DNA from: Abditibacteriota bacterium | GTDB lineage: Bacteria > Armatimonadota > UBA5829 | Direction of reading: 5' to 3' | Length of the DNA: 9,760 nt | NCBI GenBank assembly: GCA_017958015.1 | Contig: JAGDDM010000053.1 | Span: 1 to 9,760 of the forward strand | Shown: one piece after another, positions 1 to 6,135 of the stretch | Numbering within the stretch: the first letter of the stretch is position 1 | Layout: every line of letters begins with the position of its first letter | Translations under genes and position numbers: made by a program | The notes under the pieces: generated by a model | Databases searched by the model: none | Seen by the model: only the letters and a program-made list of their open reading frames with translations | Told to the model about the DNA's origin: nothing

Positions 1-470
1 ATTTCCTCGCTGGCGGAGGAGATGGCGGCGACCTGGGCGATGTCCTGCTTGCCCTTAACCGGAATGGCCAACTTGCGAATCTCGTCAACGGCCACGGAAA
101 CCGCCTTCTCGATGCCCTTCTTCACAATGAGGGGCTTGGCGCCGGCGGCCACGTTGGTAAGACCGTCCCGGATTATGGCCTGGGCGATGACGGTGGCGGT
201 GGTGGTGCCGTCGCCGGCAACGTCGTTGGTCTTGGAGGCCACTTCCCGAACAAGCTGGGCGCCCACGTTCTCGAACCGGTCCTCCAGCTCGATTTCCCGG
301 GCGATGGTGACGCCGTCGTTTATGATGTTGGGGGCTCCGTAGGTTCTGCCCACAACAACGTTTCTTCCTTTGGGACCGAGGGTCGCGCCCACGGTGTCGG
401 CGAGTTTGTTGACGCCGCGCTCCATGGCGCGTCTCGCCTCTTCGTCAAACTTCAAAATCTTTGCTGACAT
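1..470 (-). CDS. groEL: Chaperonin GroEL (60 kDa subunit), N-terminal part, cut by window edge
   Basis: This is the first 156 residues of the ATP-driven cytosolic chaperonin that encloses unfolded proteins with GroES. The product begins MSAKILKFDEEARRAMERGV. It carries the nucleotide-binding motifs TLGPKGRN (about residues 30-37) and DGTTTAT (87-93), plus the family stretch around NDGVTIAREIELED (51-64). The catalytic-type Asp of DGTTT falls at residue 87, as in the Escherichia coli protein. The start at 470 is fixed by a GGGAGG ribosome binding site just upstream and by the family N-terminus. The groES stop lies 12 bases upstream, so the pair is a classical groESL operon read from the CIRCE promoter. 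The segment around AGAKPLIVKKGIEKAV (109-124) departs from the common AGANPM.LKRGI form; this is probably lineage variation. The remaining two thirds lie outside the window. Confidence 0.97.
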   Translation of the reverse strand, partial: MSAKILKFDEEARRAMERGVNKLADTVGATLGPKGRNVVVGRTYGAPNIINDGVTIAREIELEDRFENVGAQLVREVASKTNDVAGDGTTTATVIAQAIIRDGLTNVAAGAKPLIVKKGIEKAVSVAVDEIRKLAIPVKGKQDIAQVAAISSASEE

Positions 471-482
471 ATCACTGCCTCC

Positions 483-767
483 CTATTCCAAAACCGCCAG
501 GACGTCGTCGCTTCTGACGATAACGTAATCCACGCCGTCAACCTTGACTTCCGTGCCGGCGTACTTGCCGTAGACAACCACGTCGCCCACTTTGACGTCC
601 GGAGCGATAATCTTGCCGGAATTGAGCTGTACGCCCTCTCCCACGGCCACAACCGTGCCCTGAAGGGGCTTTTCCTTGGCGGTGTCCGGAAGGACGATTC
701 CGCCGGCGGTCATCTTTTCCGCCGAAGCCGCCGTAATTATGATTCTGTCACCTAAAGGTTTAAGCAT
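483..767 (-). CDS. groES: Co-chaperonin GroES (10 kDa subunit)
   Basis: This 94-residue protein is the heptameric lid that caps GroEL. It starts MLKPLGDRIII and keeps the family pattern: a mobile-loop region near residues 16-33 (EKMTAGGIVLPDTAKEKP), then GTVVAVGEG (about 37-45), the VKVGDVVVYGKYAGTEVKVDG segment, and the C-terminal DDVLAVLE. The length matches the usual 94-97 residues. An upstream in-frame ATG at 803 would add 12 residues, but it lies inside the CIRCE operator. The ATG at 767 has a perfect GGAGG eight bases upstream and gives the family N-terminus, so 767 is the start. It is the first gene of the operon, with groEL 12 bases downstream. Control is expected through HrcA at the CIRCE element. 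Confidence 0.98.
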   Translation of the reverse strand: MLKPLGDRIIITAASAEKMTAGGIVLPDTAKEKPLQGTVVAVGEGVQLNSGKIIAPDVKVGDVVVYGKYAGTEVKVDGVDYVIVRSDDVLAVLE

Positions 768-794
768 TTTGAGTACCTCCGTATAGAAGATTTT

Positions 795-825
795 GTTTGG
801 CACTCAACACATTCGAGTGCCAAAC
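795..825 (-). promoter_or_regulatory. CIRCE operator (HrcA binding site) of groESL
   Basis: The sequence holds a perfect inverted repeat, TTGGCACTC-N9-GAGTGCCAA (797-823), extended to 11-base arms GTTTGGCACTC/GAGTGCCAAAC (795-805 and 815-825). The CIRCE consensus is TTAGCACTC-N9-GAGTGCTAA, so spacing and core match and each arm differs at one symmetric base. It covers the expected transcription start of the groES promoter. That is the usual position for HrcA to block transcription until heat shock removes the repressor. No hrcA gene is visible in this window. Confidence 0.95.
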
Positions 826-828
826 ATT

Positions 829-857
829 ATTATAGTACAATACCGATTTATTGTCAA
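829..857 (-). promoter_or_regulatory. Consensus sigma-70-type promoter of groESL
   Basis: Read on the minus strand, the -35 box is TTGACA (852-857) and the -10 box is TATAAT (829-834), separated by 17 bases. Both hexamers and the spacer match the ideal housekeeping promoter. The start site is expected near 822, inside the CIRCE operator. A strong promoter held by a repressor is the usual logic for groESL. Confidence 0.93.
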
Positions 858-899
858 TAAAGTTCCCGGGATTAAGAGTCGGGTTTCCGGGGTCGGAGC

Positions 900-925
900 A
901 AAAAAACTGCCGCGCGAACGCGGCA
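900..925 (-). terminator. Rho-independent terminator, minus strand
   Basis: On the minus strand a perfect 7-base-pair stem, TGCCGCG/CGCGGCA (908-914 with 919-925), closes a UUCG tetraloop (915-918). After one G it is followed by seven T (900-906). It lies upstream of the groES promoter and would stop transcripts coming from the esterase gene at 1144-1869, keeping them from entering groESL. If so, the esterase mRNA has a trailer of about 220 bases containing the repeats at 930-1136. Confidence 0.88.
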
Positions 926-931
926 AATTTA

Positions 932-962
932 GGGGTCAGGGGCCAGGTGTCAGGGGTCAGGG
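932..962. repeat. Heptanucleotide tandem repeat GGGGTCA, four units plus a partial
   Basis: Four consecutive 7-base units are visible: GGGGTCA (932-938), GGGGCCA (939-945), GGTGTCA (946-952) and GGGGTCA (953-959), followed by a partial GGG (960-962). The plus strand therefore carries runs of four, four, four and three G. Those runs could in principle fold into a G-quadruplex with one long loop. The repeat is non-coding and sits downstream of the esterase. Confidence 0.85.
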
Positions 963-1136
963 AATGTGTCGGCGAAGCCGACGGATTCCACCAACCCACA
1001 TCGCAAGGTTAGGTTTATAAATCGTTCGCGGAGCGAACACCGCAATTATTCATTATTCAATATTCATTAGCGAAGCGGCTTCACCATTCATTAGAGCCGC
1101 AGGCGATATTACGAATTCCCGCCGCCGAAAGGCGGC
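961..1136. repeat. Series of small inverted repeats in a gene-free stretch
   Basis: This gap between the esterase and the groES promoter has no credible gene. It holds separate small hairpins: GTCGGC-GAA-GCCGAC (968-982, with outer arms GGAAT/ATTCC extending to 961-989), GTTCGC-GGA-GCGAAC (1024-1038), GCGGCT/AGCCGC (1075-1080 with 1095-1100), and GCCGCC-GAAA-GGCGGC (1121-1136). The A/T-rich octamer ATTCATTA occurs three times (1048-1055, 1062-1069, 1086-1093). The hairpin arms differ in sequence but share short purine loops. This is the style of extragenic palindromic repeats. None except the one at 900-925 has a T-tract. Confidence 0.75.
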
Positions 1137-1143
1137 ACCGCAA

Positions 1144-1869
1144 TCATTTCCTGTGACTCAAAAAGAATCCGGGTATGTCCTCGTCTCTGTACGCGTGGTC
1201 CCAGCAGTTATGGTGATAGCCTTCATAGCTGGTGAACTTAACGTCCGCGCCCAGAGCGGTGAGCCATTCGTACATCTTCTCGGAGGCGTGATAGGGAACC
1301 GCCTCGTCCTTGGTGCCGTGGAACATCCAAATGGGGATGTCCTTCACCTTCTTCGCGATTTCCTCGTCGCCCCAGCCGCAGCAGGGAGCGATGGCGGCGA
1401 ACTTGTCCGGGTGATTGGCGGCGATTCTCCATGTTCCTCTGCCGCCCTGGGAAAGACCCGTGAGGTAGATTCGGTGGGTGTCAATCTTATAGTCCTTGCA
1501 CACCCGCTTTATAAGACCCATAACGTGGGCGTCCTCGGCGTCGCCCCACTCGGTGACGTGCTGCTGCTTCTGGGGAATGAGCGTGATGAACTTATCCCAC
1601 TTGGCGGCGTTGAACATAATGGCGCTGGGAAGTCCGGTGACAAGCTGCCGCAGACCGTCGGTGCCGCACTCACCCAGACCGTTCAGGAAGATGATGAGGG
1701 GCATGTCGGTTTTGCCGTCGTAGCTCTGGGGCACATAGACGGTGTAGTTAATCACGGCGTCGTCGAATTTCTCGGATTTCAGCAGGAAGCCTTTGGGGGC
1801 GGCGGATTTGGCGAAGGACTCGGAACACGTCAGAGCCGCCACGCAAAGAAGAAGCACTAAAAATCTCAT
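1144..1869 (-). CDS. Exported alpha/beta-hydrolase esterase (predicted peptidase / PHB depolymerase-like family)
   Basis: The 241-residue product opens with a signal peptide (residues 1-20, hydrophobic LVLLLCVAAL, likely cleaved after SFA), so it acts outside the cytoplasm. The mature part is a compact serine hydrolase. The nucleophile elbow is GLSQGG with Ser140, the acid is Asp188 in FHGTKDEAVP, and the base is His220 in HHNCWDHAY. This resembles the HNSWD ending of the COG4099-type predicted peptidase/esterase family. The oxyanion-loop segment FLNGLGECGTDG (61-72) has Asn63 where relatives usually have His in an HG pair. Five Cys remain in the mature chain, including adjacent Cys163-Cys164. 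The start at 1869 has AAAGGA upstream. The gene follows the CBM9-like gene with a 59-base gap containing a terminator. The substrate is unknown; a carbohydrate acyl ester is a guess from context. Confidence 0.85.
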   Translation of the reverse strand: MRFLVLLLCVAALTCSESFAKSAAPKGFLLKSEKFDDAVINYTVYVPQSYDGKTDMPLIIFLNGLGECGTDGLRQLVTGLPSAIMFNAAKWDKFITLIPQKQQHVTEWGDAEDAHVMGLIKRVCKDYKIDTHRIYLTGLSQGGRGTWRIAANHPDKFAAIAPCCGWGDEEIAKKVKDIPIWMFHGTKDEAVPYHASEKMYEWLTALGADVKFTSYEGYHHNCWDHAYRDEDIPGFFLSHRK

Positions 1870-1883
1870 TGTTTTTCCTTTCT

Positions 1884-1919
1884 TAAAAGAAAACCGCGGG
1901 AGATTTTGCCCCCGCGGTT
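1884..1919 (-). terminator. Rho-independent terminator after the CBM9-like gene
   Basis: On the minus strand a perfect 9-base-pair stem, AACCGCGGG/CCCGCGGTT (1911-1919 with 1892-1900), with a 10-base loop is followed by TTCTTTT (1885-1891). It begins 9 bases after the stop of the gene at 1929-3293. Its T-tract ends about 15 bases before the esterase start, next to that gene's ribosome binding site. It should strongly reduce readthrough into the esterase. Confidence 0.9.
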
Positions 1920-1928
1920 ATAATCGGT

Positions 1929-3293
1929 TTACTTCGGCGCTACCACGCTGAAGGAGTCTTCGATTTCCTTGGTCACGCCGTCGGCGGTAACGATAAACTT
2001 AACCGGAACCTTGCCCACAACGCCCAGCGGCGCCTTGACTTTGAAAGCCGCGCTCACGGAGCTGCCTTTGGAAGAGACGGTGAACTTCTTCTCGGGAACG
2101 GCGCACTCCCAGCCTTCGGGCATGACGAGCTTGGCGGTGCCGTGGAGTTTGGCCCGGCGATAGCTCTTAATCTTAACCTTAAGGTTAATGTCGCTGAAGT
2201 CGGAAGTCACGTCCTTAACCGGGAGAACGGTGTCGAGATCGAAGGGTTCCACAACCTCAAAGCTCATGATTCCCGCGCCCAGTCTCTGATCGCCGGAGAG
2301 CACTTCCGCGCCCACGGCCCAGGCGCCCAGAGGCATGTCCTGAGGAATGACGGATTTGATGGACTCAACGGCCTTCTTGCCGCTCTTCAGGGAATTGTAA
2401 ACGGACTTGTGGCTGCTGATGAAACTTTCGGAAAGTCCCTCACCGGCGATGACAACGCCGCTGACCGCCGCGTCCTCGCCGCCCTTGTTCTTCATGACGA
2501 ACTTGGCCTCGAGGGTGTCGCCCCTGGCAATCATGTCGTCGGCCACGGCGAAATCAAGCGACAGATTGCCCATGCCCGCGACTTTCTTGGTAACCAGGGT
2601 GCACTCGGAGGGGCGCTCAACGGTGCCGTCGGTGCGAAGCTGCTTGGTGAGATCGATGCCCATAACCATGCCGGGCTTGAACATCTTGAAGCCGGGGAAA
2701 ATGCCCACGGGAACGGAGACTTCCAGAGTGTATATGCCGTCGTCATTCTTGGAAACGGAGTTGACGAGCTTGGCGTGCTCCTCGCCGGTGACCATGGAGG
2801 CGGGGGAATAGCCGTCGCCGGTCTTGTAGAAACGGACGGACTTCAGATGGGTGCCGTTCTCCTCAACGGTGAAAGCGAAAATGTAGTTGTCGTCGCCTCT
2901 GTACCAACCGTCGTTCTTGGCGTCTATCACAACGTAGAAGTTGCCGGGAACGTCGGCGGAGCGAAGAGCGAAATAGAGATGCTTGGAATCCCAATCGATG
3001 TAGCTCTGATACGAAGAAGTCATCTCATAGGTATCCCACTCGCCGTCCTTTACGCTGCCGTCGATAACGGGAGTGCGGCGGAACACGTTGGCGTCCACTG
3101 CCCGGTCCGGAATGGAAGCGGGAGCGGCGGGTTCCTCGATGTTGAGGTCCGGAGCCGCGCCGGCGGCGGGAGTGGCGGGCATCTCCGTCTTGGCGGGCTC
3201 AACGGGAGCCGCGGGAGTGTCCTGGGCGAACGCGGCGACGCCCAAGGCGGCCGCAAGAGCGAGAGCGAAAAGTATTTTTCTTCCGATTTTCAT
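1929..3293 (-). CDS. Secreted or surface protein with CBM9/DOMON-like domain and two Ig-like domains
   Basis: The 454-residue product has a clear signal peptide (1-23, MKIGRK then an Ala/Leu core, cleavage at AFA-QD). A Pro/Ala-rich low-complexity linker follows (about 24-65). Residues about 70-245 look like a CBM9/DOMON-type beta-sandwich: the opening TPVIDGSVKDGEWD (74-87) matches the P.IDG...D..W start of that family, followed by HLYFALRSAD and FYVVIDAKNDGWYRGDD. Two beta-rich segments, about 250-350 and 360-454, resemble CARDB/NEW3-type Ig-like domains. No catalytic motif, C-terminal membrane anchor or sorting signal is visible, so it probably binds carbohydrate or another ligand rather than acting as an enzyme. 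The start at 3293 has AGGAGA seven bases upstream and a good promoter. The exported esterase downstream may be a functional partner. The domain calls come from motif recognition only. Confidence 0.7.
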   Translation of the reverse strand: MKIGRKILFALALAAALGVAAFAQDTPAAPVEPAKTEMPATPAAGAAPDLNIEEPAAPASIPDRAVDANVFRRTPVIDGSVKDGEWDTYEMTSSYQSYIDWDSKHLYFALRSADVPGNFYVVIDAKNDGWYRGDDNYIFAFTVEENGTHLKSVRFYKTGDGYSPASMVTGEEHAKLVNSVSKNDDGIYTLEVSVPVGIFPGFKMFKPGMVMGIDLTKQLRTDGTVERPSECTLVTKKVAGMGNLSLDFAVADDMIARGDTLEAKFVMKNKGGEDAAVSGVVIAGEGLSESFISSHKSVYNSLKSGKKAVESIKSVIPQDMPLGAWAVGAEVLSGDQRLGAGIMSFEVVEPFDLDTVLPVKDVTSDFSDINLKVKIKSYRRAKLHGTAKLVMPEGWECAVPEKKFTVSSKGSSVSAAFKVKAPLGVVGKVPVKFIVTADGVTKEIEDSFSVVAPK

Positions 3294-3335
3294 TGATTCT
3301 TCTCCTGTCGGATTATTCGTATATTACCTATTAAA

Positions 3336-3365
3336 ATTATAATCCATATCCCCGCGCCCCGTCAA
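3336..3365 (-). promoter_or_regulatory. Promoter of the CBM9-like secreted protein gene
   Basis: On the minus strand, TTGACG (3360-3365) and TATAAT (3336-3341) are separated by 18 bases. The expected start near 3329 gives a leader of about 36 bases ending in the AGGAGA ribosome binding site (3301-3306). A second TTGACG lies a short distance upstream at about 3375-3380. No operator is evident. Confidence 0.8.
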
Positions 3366-3388
3366 GTGTTTTTTTCGTCAAATTACGC

Positions 3389-3417
3389 TTGATTATCGGA
3401 AAAAATTGGGGTATAAT
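3389..3417 (+). promoter_or_regulatory. Promoter of the glutamine synthetase gene
   Basis: TTGATT (3389-3394) and TATAAT (3412-3417) are 17 bases apart on the plus strand, with the expected start near 3424. It is divergent from the promoter at 3336-3365, and the two -35 regions are only about 23 bases apart, so the promoters could influence each other. I see no clear inverted repeat for a nitrogen regulator such as GlnR or NtcA. Confidence 0.75.
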
Positions 3418-3452
3418 TAATATAGGTATATTTTTTATCCGAGAGGTTTTCC

Positions 3453-5552
3453 ATGGACAGCGAAAGAGAAATTATGAGCCGAATCTACGGCTCCAACGTC
3501 TTCAGCGAGGATGTTATGCGGGCCCGACTGCCCCGCACGGCCTATCTGGCCCTCCGCAAGACAATCGACGAGGGCGTTCCCCTCGACAGGTCCATCGCCA
3601 GCGTGGTGGCCAACGCCATGAAGGAATGGGCCATGGAGCGGGGAGCCACCCACTACTGCCACTGGTTCCAGCCCATGACGGAAGTCACCGCCGAAAAGCA
3701 CGACTCCTTCATCTCCCCTCTGGGGGACGGCAGAACCATCATGGAGTTCTCCGGCAAGGAGCTCATTCAGGGCGAGCCGGACGCATCCTCCTTCCCCTCC
3801 GGCGGTCTCCGGGGCACCTTCGAGGCCCGGGGCTACACCGCCTGGGACTGCACTTCCCCGGTTTTCGTCAAGAAAAACGGCGACACCGTAGCGCTCTACA
3901 TTCCCTGCGCTTTCTTCTCCTACAACAGTCAATCTCTCGACAAAAAGACTCCTCTCCTACGCTCCATGGAGCTTTTGAGCAAGCAGGCCGTCCGAGTCAT
4001 CCGGGCCCTGGGAAACAAAACCGTCAACAGAGTCATAGCCACTCTGGGCGCCGAGCAGGAATACTTCCTTGTGGACGCGGCCTTCGCTTCCAAGCGTTTG
4101 GACCTCATGCTCTGCGGCCGCACTCTCTTCGGCGCTCCGCCGCCCAAGGGTCAGGAAATGGACGACCACTACTTCGGCACTCTCCACGAGCGGGTGGCCA
4201 ACTACATGCACGAGCTGAACGTTGAGCTGTGGAAGCTGGGCATTCCCGCCAAGACTCAGCACAACGAGGTTGCCCCGGCCCAGTACGAGCTGGCCCCCAT
4301 CTACGGCACCGTCAACGTGGCCACGGATCAGAACCAGCTCACCATGGAAATCATGCGCCGGGTGGCGCCCCACCACGGATTTATGTGCCTCCTGCACGAG
4401 AAGCCCTTCGCAGGCGTCAACGGCAGCGGCAAGCACAACAACTGGGGTCTTTCCACCGACGACGGCAAGAACATATTCGATCCCGGCGAAACTCCCCACG
4501 AGAACATGCAGTTCCTCGTCTTCCTGGGAGCGGTCATAAAGGCAATCGGCAAGTATTCCGAGATTCTCCGGGCCGCCGCCGCCTGCGCCGGCAACGACCA
4601 CAGACTGGGCGCCAACGAAGCTCCGCCGGCCATCGTGTCCATATTCCTGGGCGAGCGGCTCACGGAAATCTTCGAGGACTTCGCCCGGGGCAAGGATATG
4701 CGCCAAGAGAAGCAGGACAGGCTGAAACTGGGCATCACCACAATTCCGCCCATTCCCCGGGACTCCGCGGACCGGAACCGCACTTCCCCCTTCGCCTTCA
4801 CCGGCAACAAGTTCGAGTTCCGCATGCTGGGCTCCAGCCAGTCCACCTCCGGCCCCAACTTCATTCTGAACACCATTGTGGCCGACGTGCTCTCCGAGAT
4901 AGCCGACCGGCTTGAGGGCGCCTACGACAAGCGCAAGAGCACCGAGGAGATTCTCTCCGAGATAGCCGAGGAGTACTCCCATATCATCTTCAACGGCGAC
5001 AACTACACCGAGGAGTGGGTTGAGGAAGCCCACAAACGGGGTCTGCCGAACATTCCGGACACGGTGGACAGCATCCACTCCATGCTGGACGCCAAGAACG
5101 AGGAAGTTTTCGTCCGAAACGGCGTCTTTACCTCCACCGAGTGGCACGCCCGCCACGAGATTCTTCTGGAGCGGTACTGCCAGGCCATAAACATCGAGGC
5201 CCTCACCACGTTGCAGATGGCCCGGAAGCAGATTTTGCCGGTGGTTCTCGAATACTCCGGCTCCGTGGCCCGCTCCGCCCTGGACCTCAAAGAGCTCGGC
5301 ATAGACGCGGAAACCCAGACCCGCATCGCCGAGGAGCTTTCCGCTCTCACAAGCGAGTTGAACGCCACCCTCAACGTCCTTGAGGCGGCGGTGGACAAGG
5401 CCAAGACGGTCACCGAGAAGAAGGCGGAGTTCTACCGCGACTCCGTGAAGCCCGCCATGCACAACGTTCGGGTTGTGGTTGACAAATTGGAGCTTATGGT
5501 CGACGCGGAAATGTGGCCTCTGCCCTCCTACGCCGACATGCTTTTCCTGTAA
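3453..5552 (+). CDS. glnN: Glutamine synthetase type III (GSIII)
   Basis: This 699-residue protein condenses glutamate and ammonia to glutamine using ATP, the main route of ammonia assimilation. The length and motifs are those of GSIII, not the shorter types I and II. They include IYGSNVF near the N-terminus (11-17), HWFQPMTEVTAEKHDSF (70-86), metal-binding Glu201 and Glu203 in GAEQEYFLVD (199-208), and HNEVAPAQYEL (270-280). Further on are NGSGKHNNWG (323-332), GANEAPPAIVSIFLG (386-400), SPFAFTGNKFEFRMLGSS (445-462), and the typical C-terminal WPLPSYADML. Every key motif is present, so the enzyme should be active. The start at 3453 has GAGAGG six bases upstream. The gene has its own promoter and appears monocistronic, since rpoZ starts from a promoter right after its stop. 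No terminator separates them, so some readthrough is likely. Some databases call this family glnA3 or GSIII; glnN is the older symbol. Confidence 0.96.
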   Translation: MDSEREIMSRIYGSNVFSEDVMRARLPRTAYLALRKTIDEGVPLDRSIASVVANAMKEWAMERGATHYCHWFQPMTEVTAEKHDSFISPLGDGRTIMEFSGKELIQGEPDASSFPSGGLRGTFEARGYTAWDCTSPVFVKKNGDTVALYIPCAFFSYNSQSLDKKTPLLRSMELLSKQAVRVIRALGNKTVNRVIATLGAEQEYFLVDAAFASKRLDLMLCGRTLFGAPPPKGQEMDDHYFGTLHERVANYMHELNVELWKLGIPAKTQHNEVAPAQYELAPIYGTVNVATDQNQLTMEIMRRVAPHHGFMCLLHEKPFAGVNGSGKHNNWGLSTDDGKNIFDPGETPHENMQFLVFLGAVIKAIGKYSEILRAAAACAGNDHRLGANEAPPAIVSIFLGERLTEIFEDFARGKDMRQEKQDRLKLGITTIPPIPRDSADRNRTSPFAFTGNKFEFRMLGSSQSTSGPNFILNTIVADVLSEIADRLEGAYDKRKSTEEILSEIAEEYSHIIFNGDNYTEEWVEEAHKRGLPNIPDTVDSIHSMLDAKNEEVFVRNGVFTSTEWHARHEILLERYCQAINIEALTTLQMARKQILPVVLEYSGSVARSALDLKELGIDAETQTRIAEELSALTSELNATLNVLEAAVDKAKTVTEKKAEFYRDSVKPAMHNVRVVVDKLELMVDAEMWPLPSYADMLFL

Positions 5553-5554
5553 AC

Positions 5555-5583
5555 TTGACAGAAAAGTTTTATTGCTGTATAAT
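5555..5583 (+). promoter_or_regulatory. Consensus promoter of rpoZ, starting just after the glnN stop
   Basis: TTGACA (5555-5560) and TATAAT (5578-5583) are exactly 17 bases apart, the ideal housekeeping form. The -35 box starts two bases after the glnN stop codon. The start site is expected near 5590, giving a leader of about 33 bases. This points to strong constitutive expression of rpoZ independent of nitrogen control. Confidence 0.93.
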
Positions 5584-5622
5584 AGCGGTTGCGAACTAAG
5601 ATTTCAACACGAGGTGATATGA

Positions 5623-6009
5623 ATGATTTTCCCCGCGGCTGACAAGCTGGAAAAAATGGACAAATACGCGTTGGTCATTTTGGCCGCCAAGAGATCCAAA
5701 CAGATCAAGGCGGGCGCCGACCCGGTTATCGACACAAAATCCGAGAACCCCATTACCGTTGCTCTGGAAGAGATAGCGGCGGGTAAGATTACCACCAACA
5801 TCTCCCGGGAAGACGAAATCATCCCCACCACCCCGTCTCAGGCTATTTCCGCGGACATCTTCGCCGCCGACGATATTCCCGCGGTTCCGGTGGATAACAT
5901 GACGGAAGAGGAACTTATCGAGAACATCGACCTCTCCGACATAGAAACCGGCGAGGAAATAAACCTCGAAGACGATTTGGCGGACACCGATCCGGTTGAC
6001 AACGAATAA
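5623..6009 (+). CDS. rpoZ: RNA polymerase omega subunit with long acidic C-terminal tail
   Basis: This 128-residue protein is the small omega subunit that binds beta-prime and helps core RNA polymerase assemble. The omega fold covers about residues 6-55: ADKLEKMDKYALVILAAKRSKQIK, then the ENPITVALEEIAAGKI helix. These match the (Y/F)ALV..AAKR.RQ and (N)P...AL.EI.. signatures. From Glu63 on the chain has 23 Asp/Glu and no Lys or Arg in 66 residues, and looks disordered. Usual omega proteins are about 60-110 residues, so this tail is an addition. The ATG at 5623 has GAGG eight bases upstream; an overlapping ATG at 5619 is out of frame and soon stops. The usual neighbour gmk is absent here; the flanking genes are glnN and dnaJ. 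Two TAA codons end the frame. Confidence 0.88.
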   Translation: MIFPAADKLEKMDKYALVILAAKRSKQIKAGADPVIDTKSENPITVALEEIAAGKITTNISREDEIIPTTPSQAISADIFAADDIPAVPVDNMTEEELIENIDLSDIETGEEINLEDDLADTDPVDNE

Positions 6010-6093
6010 TAAGATATCCCTACGGAACAGGAAGCGGAGAACGGTCCCGCGCGAGAAGCGGCAACCGATTCCCGCCCCCTAAAACCCGAAGTC

Positions 6094-6135
6094 ATATTCC
6101 CGCTCCTCCGGCTCGGAACGAGTGGGATATTTTTT
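6094..6135 (+). terminator. Rho-independent terminator between rpoZ and dnaJ
   Basis: The arm at 6094-6105 (ATATTCCCGCTC) pairs with GAGTGGGATAT (6120-6130), with one bulged T and one G-U pair, around a 14-base loop that can itself pair in part. Six T (6130-6135) follow. It ends 33 bases before dnaJ. No convincing promoter lies between it and dnaJ, so it may act as a partial terminator or attenuator. The earlier ATATCCC at 6014-6020 can also pair with GGGATAT (6124-6130), a possible competing fold. Confidence 0.8.

Noticed and set aside
22..342. 106-codon plus-strand frame opposite groEL
   Set aside because: The minus strand encodes unmistakable GroEL sequence here.
793..1020. Small open frames across the groES promoter and the repeat region on both strands
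   Set aside because: They run through the CIRCE element, the terminator and the tandem repeat, and have no ribosome binding site or family similarity.
932..1136. CRISPR array
   Set aside because: The repeats are 7-base tandem units and unlike hairpins; there are no regularly spaced identical repeats of 20-40 bases and no cas genes.
1121..1136. GCCGCC-GAAA-GGCGGC hairpin as terminator of the esterase gene
   Set aside because: No T-tract follows on the minus strand. The hairpin at 900-925 with seven T is the better terminator.
1153..1860. 235-codon plus-strand frame opposite the esterase
   Set aside because: The esterase has a full catalytic triad and signal peptide on the minus strand; the opposite frame shows no family features.
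2142..3296. 384-codon plus-strand frame opposite the CBM9-like gene
   Set aside because: The minus-strand frame has a signal peptide, ribosome binding site, promoter and terminator. The plus-strand product is low-complexity and lacks these.
3957..5462. Long 501-codon open frame antisense to glnN
   Set aside because: The glnN frame has every GSIII motif. The antisense translation is Gly/Val-rich with no recognisable domain, as expected from a G/C-rich third-position bias.
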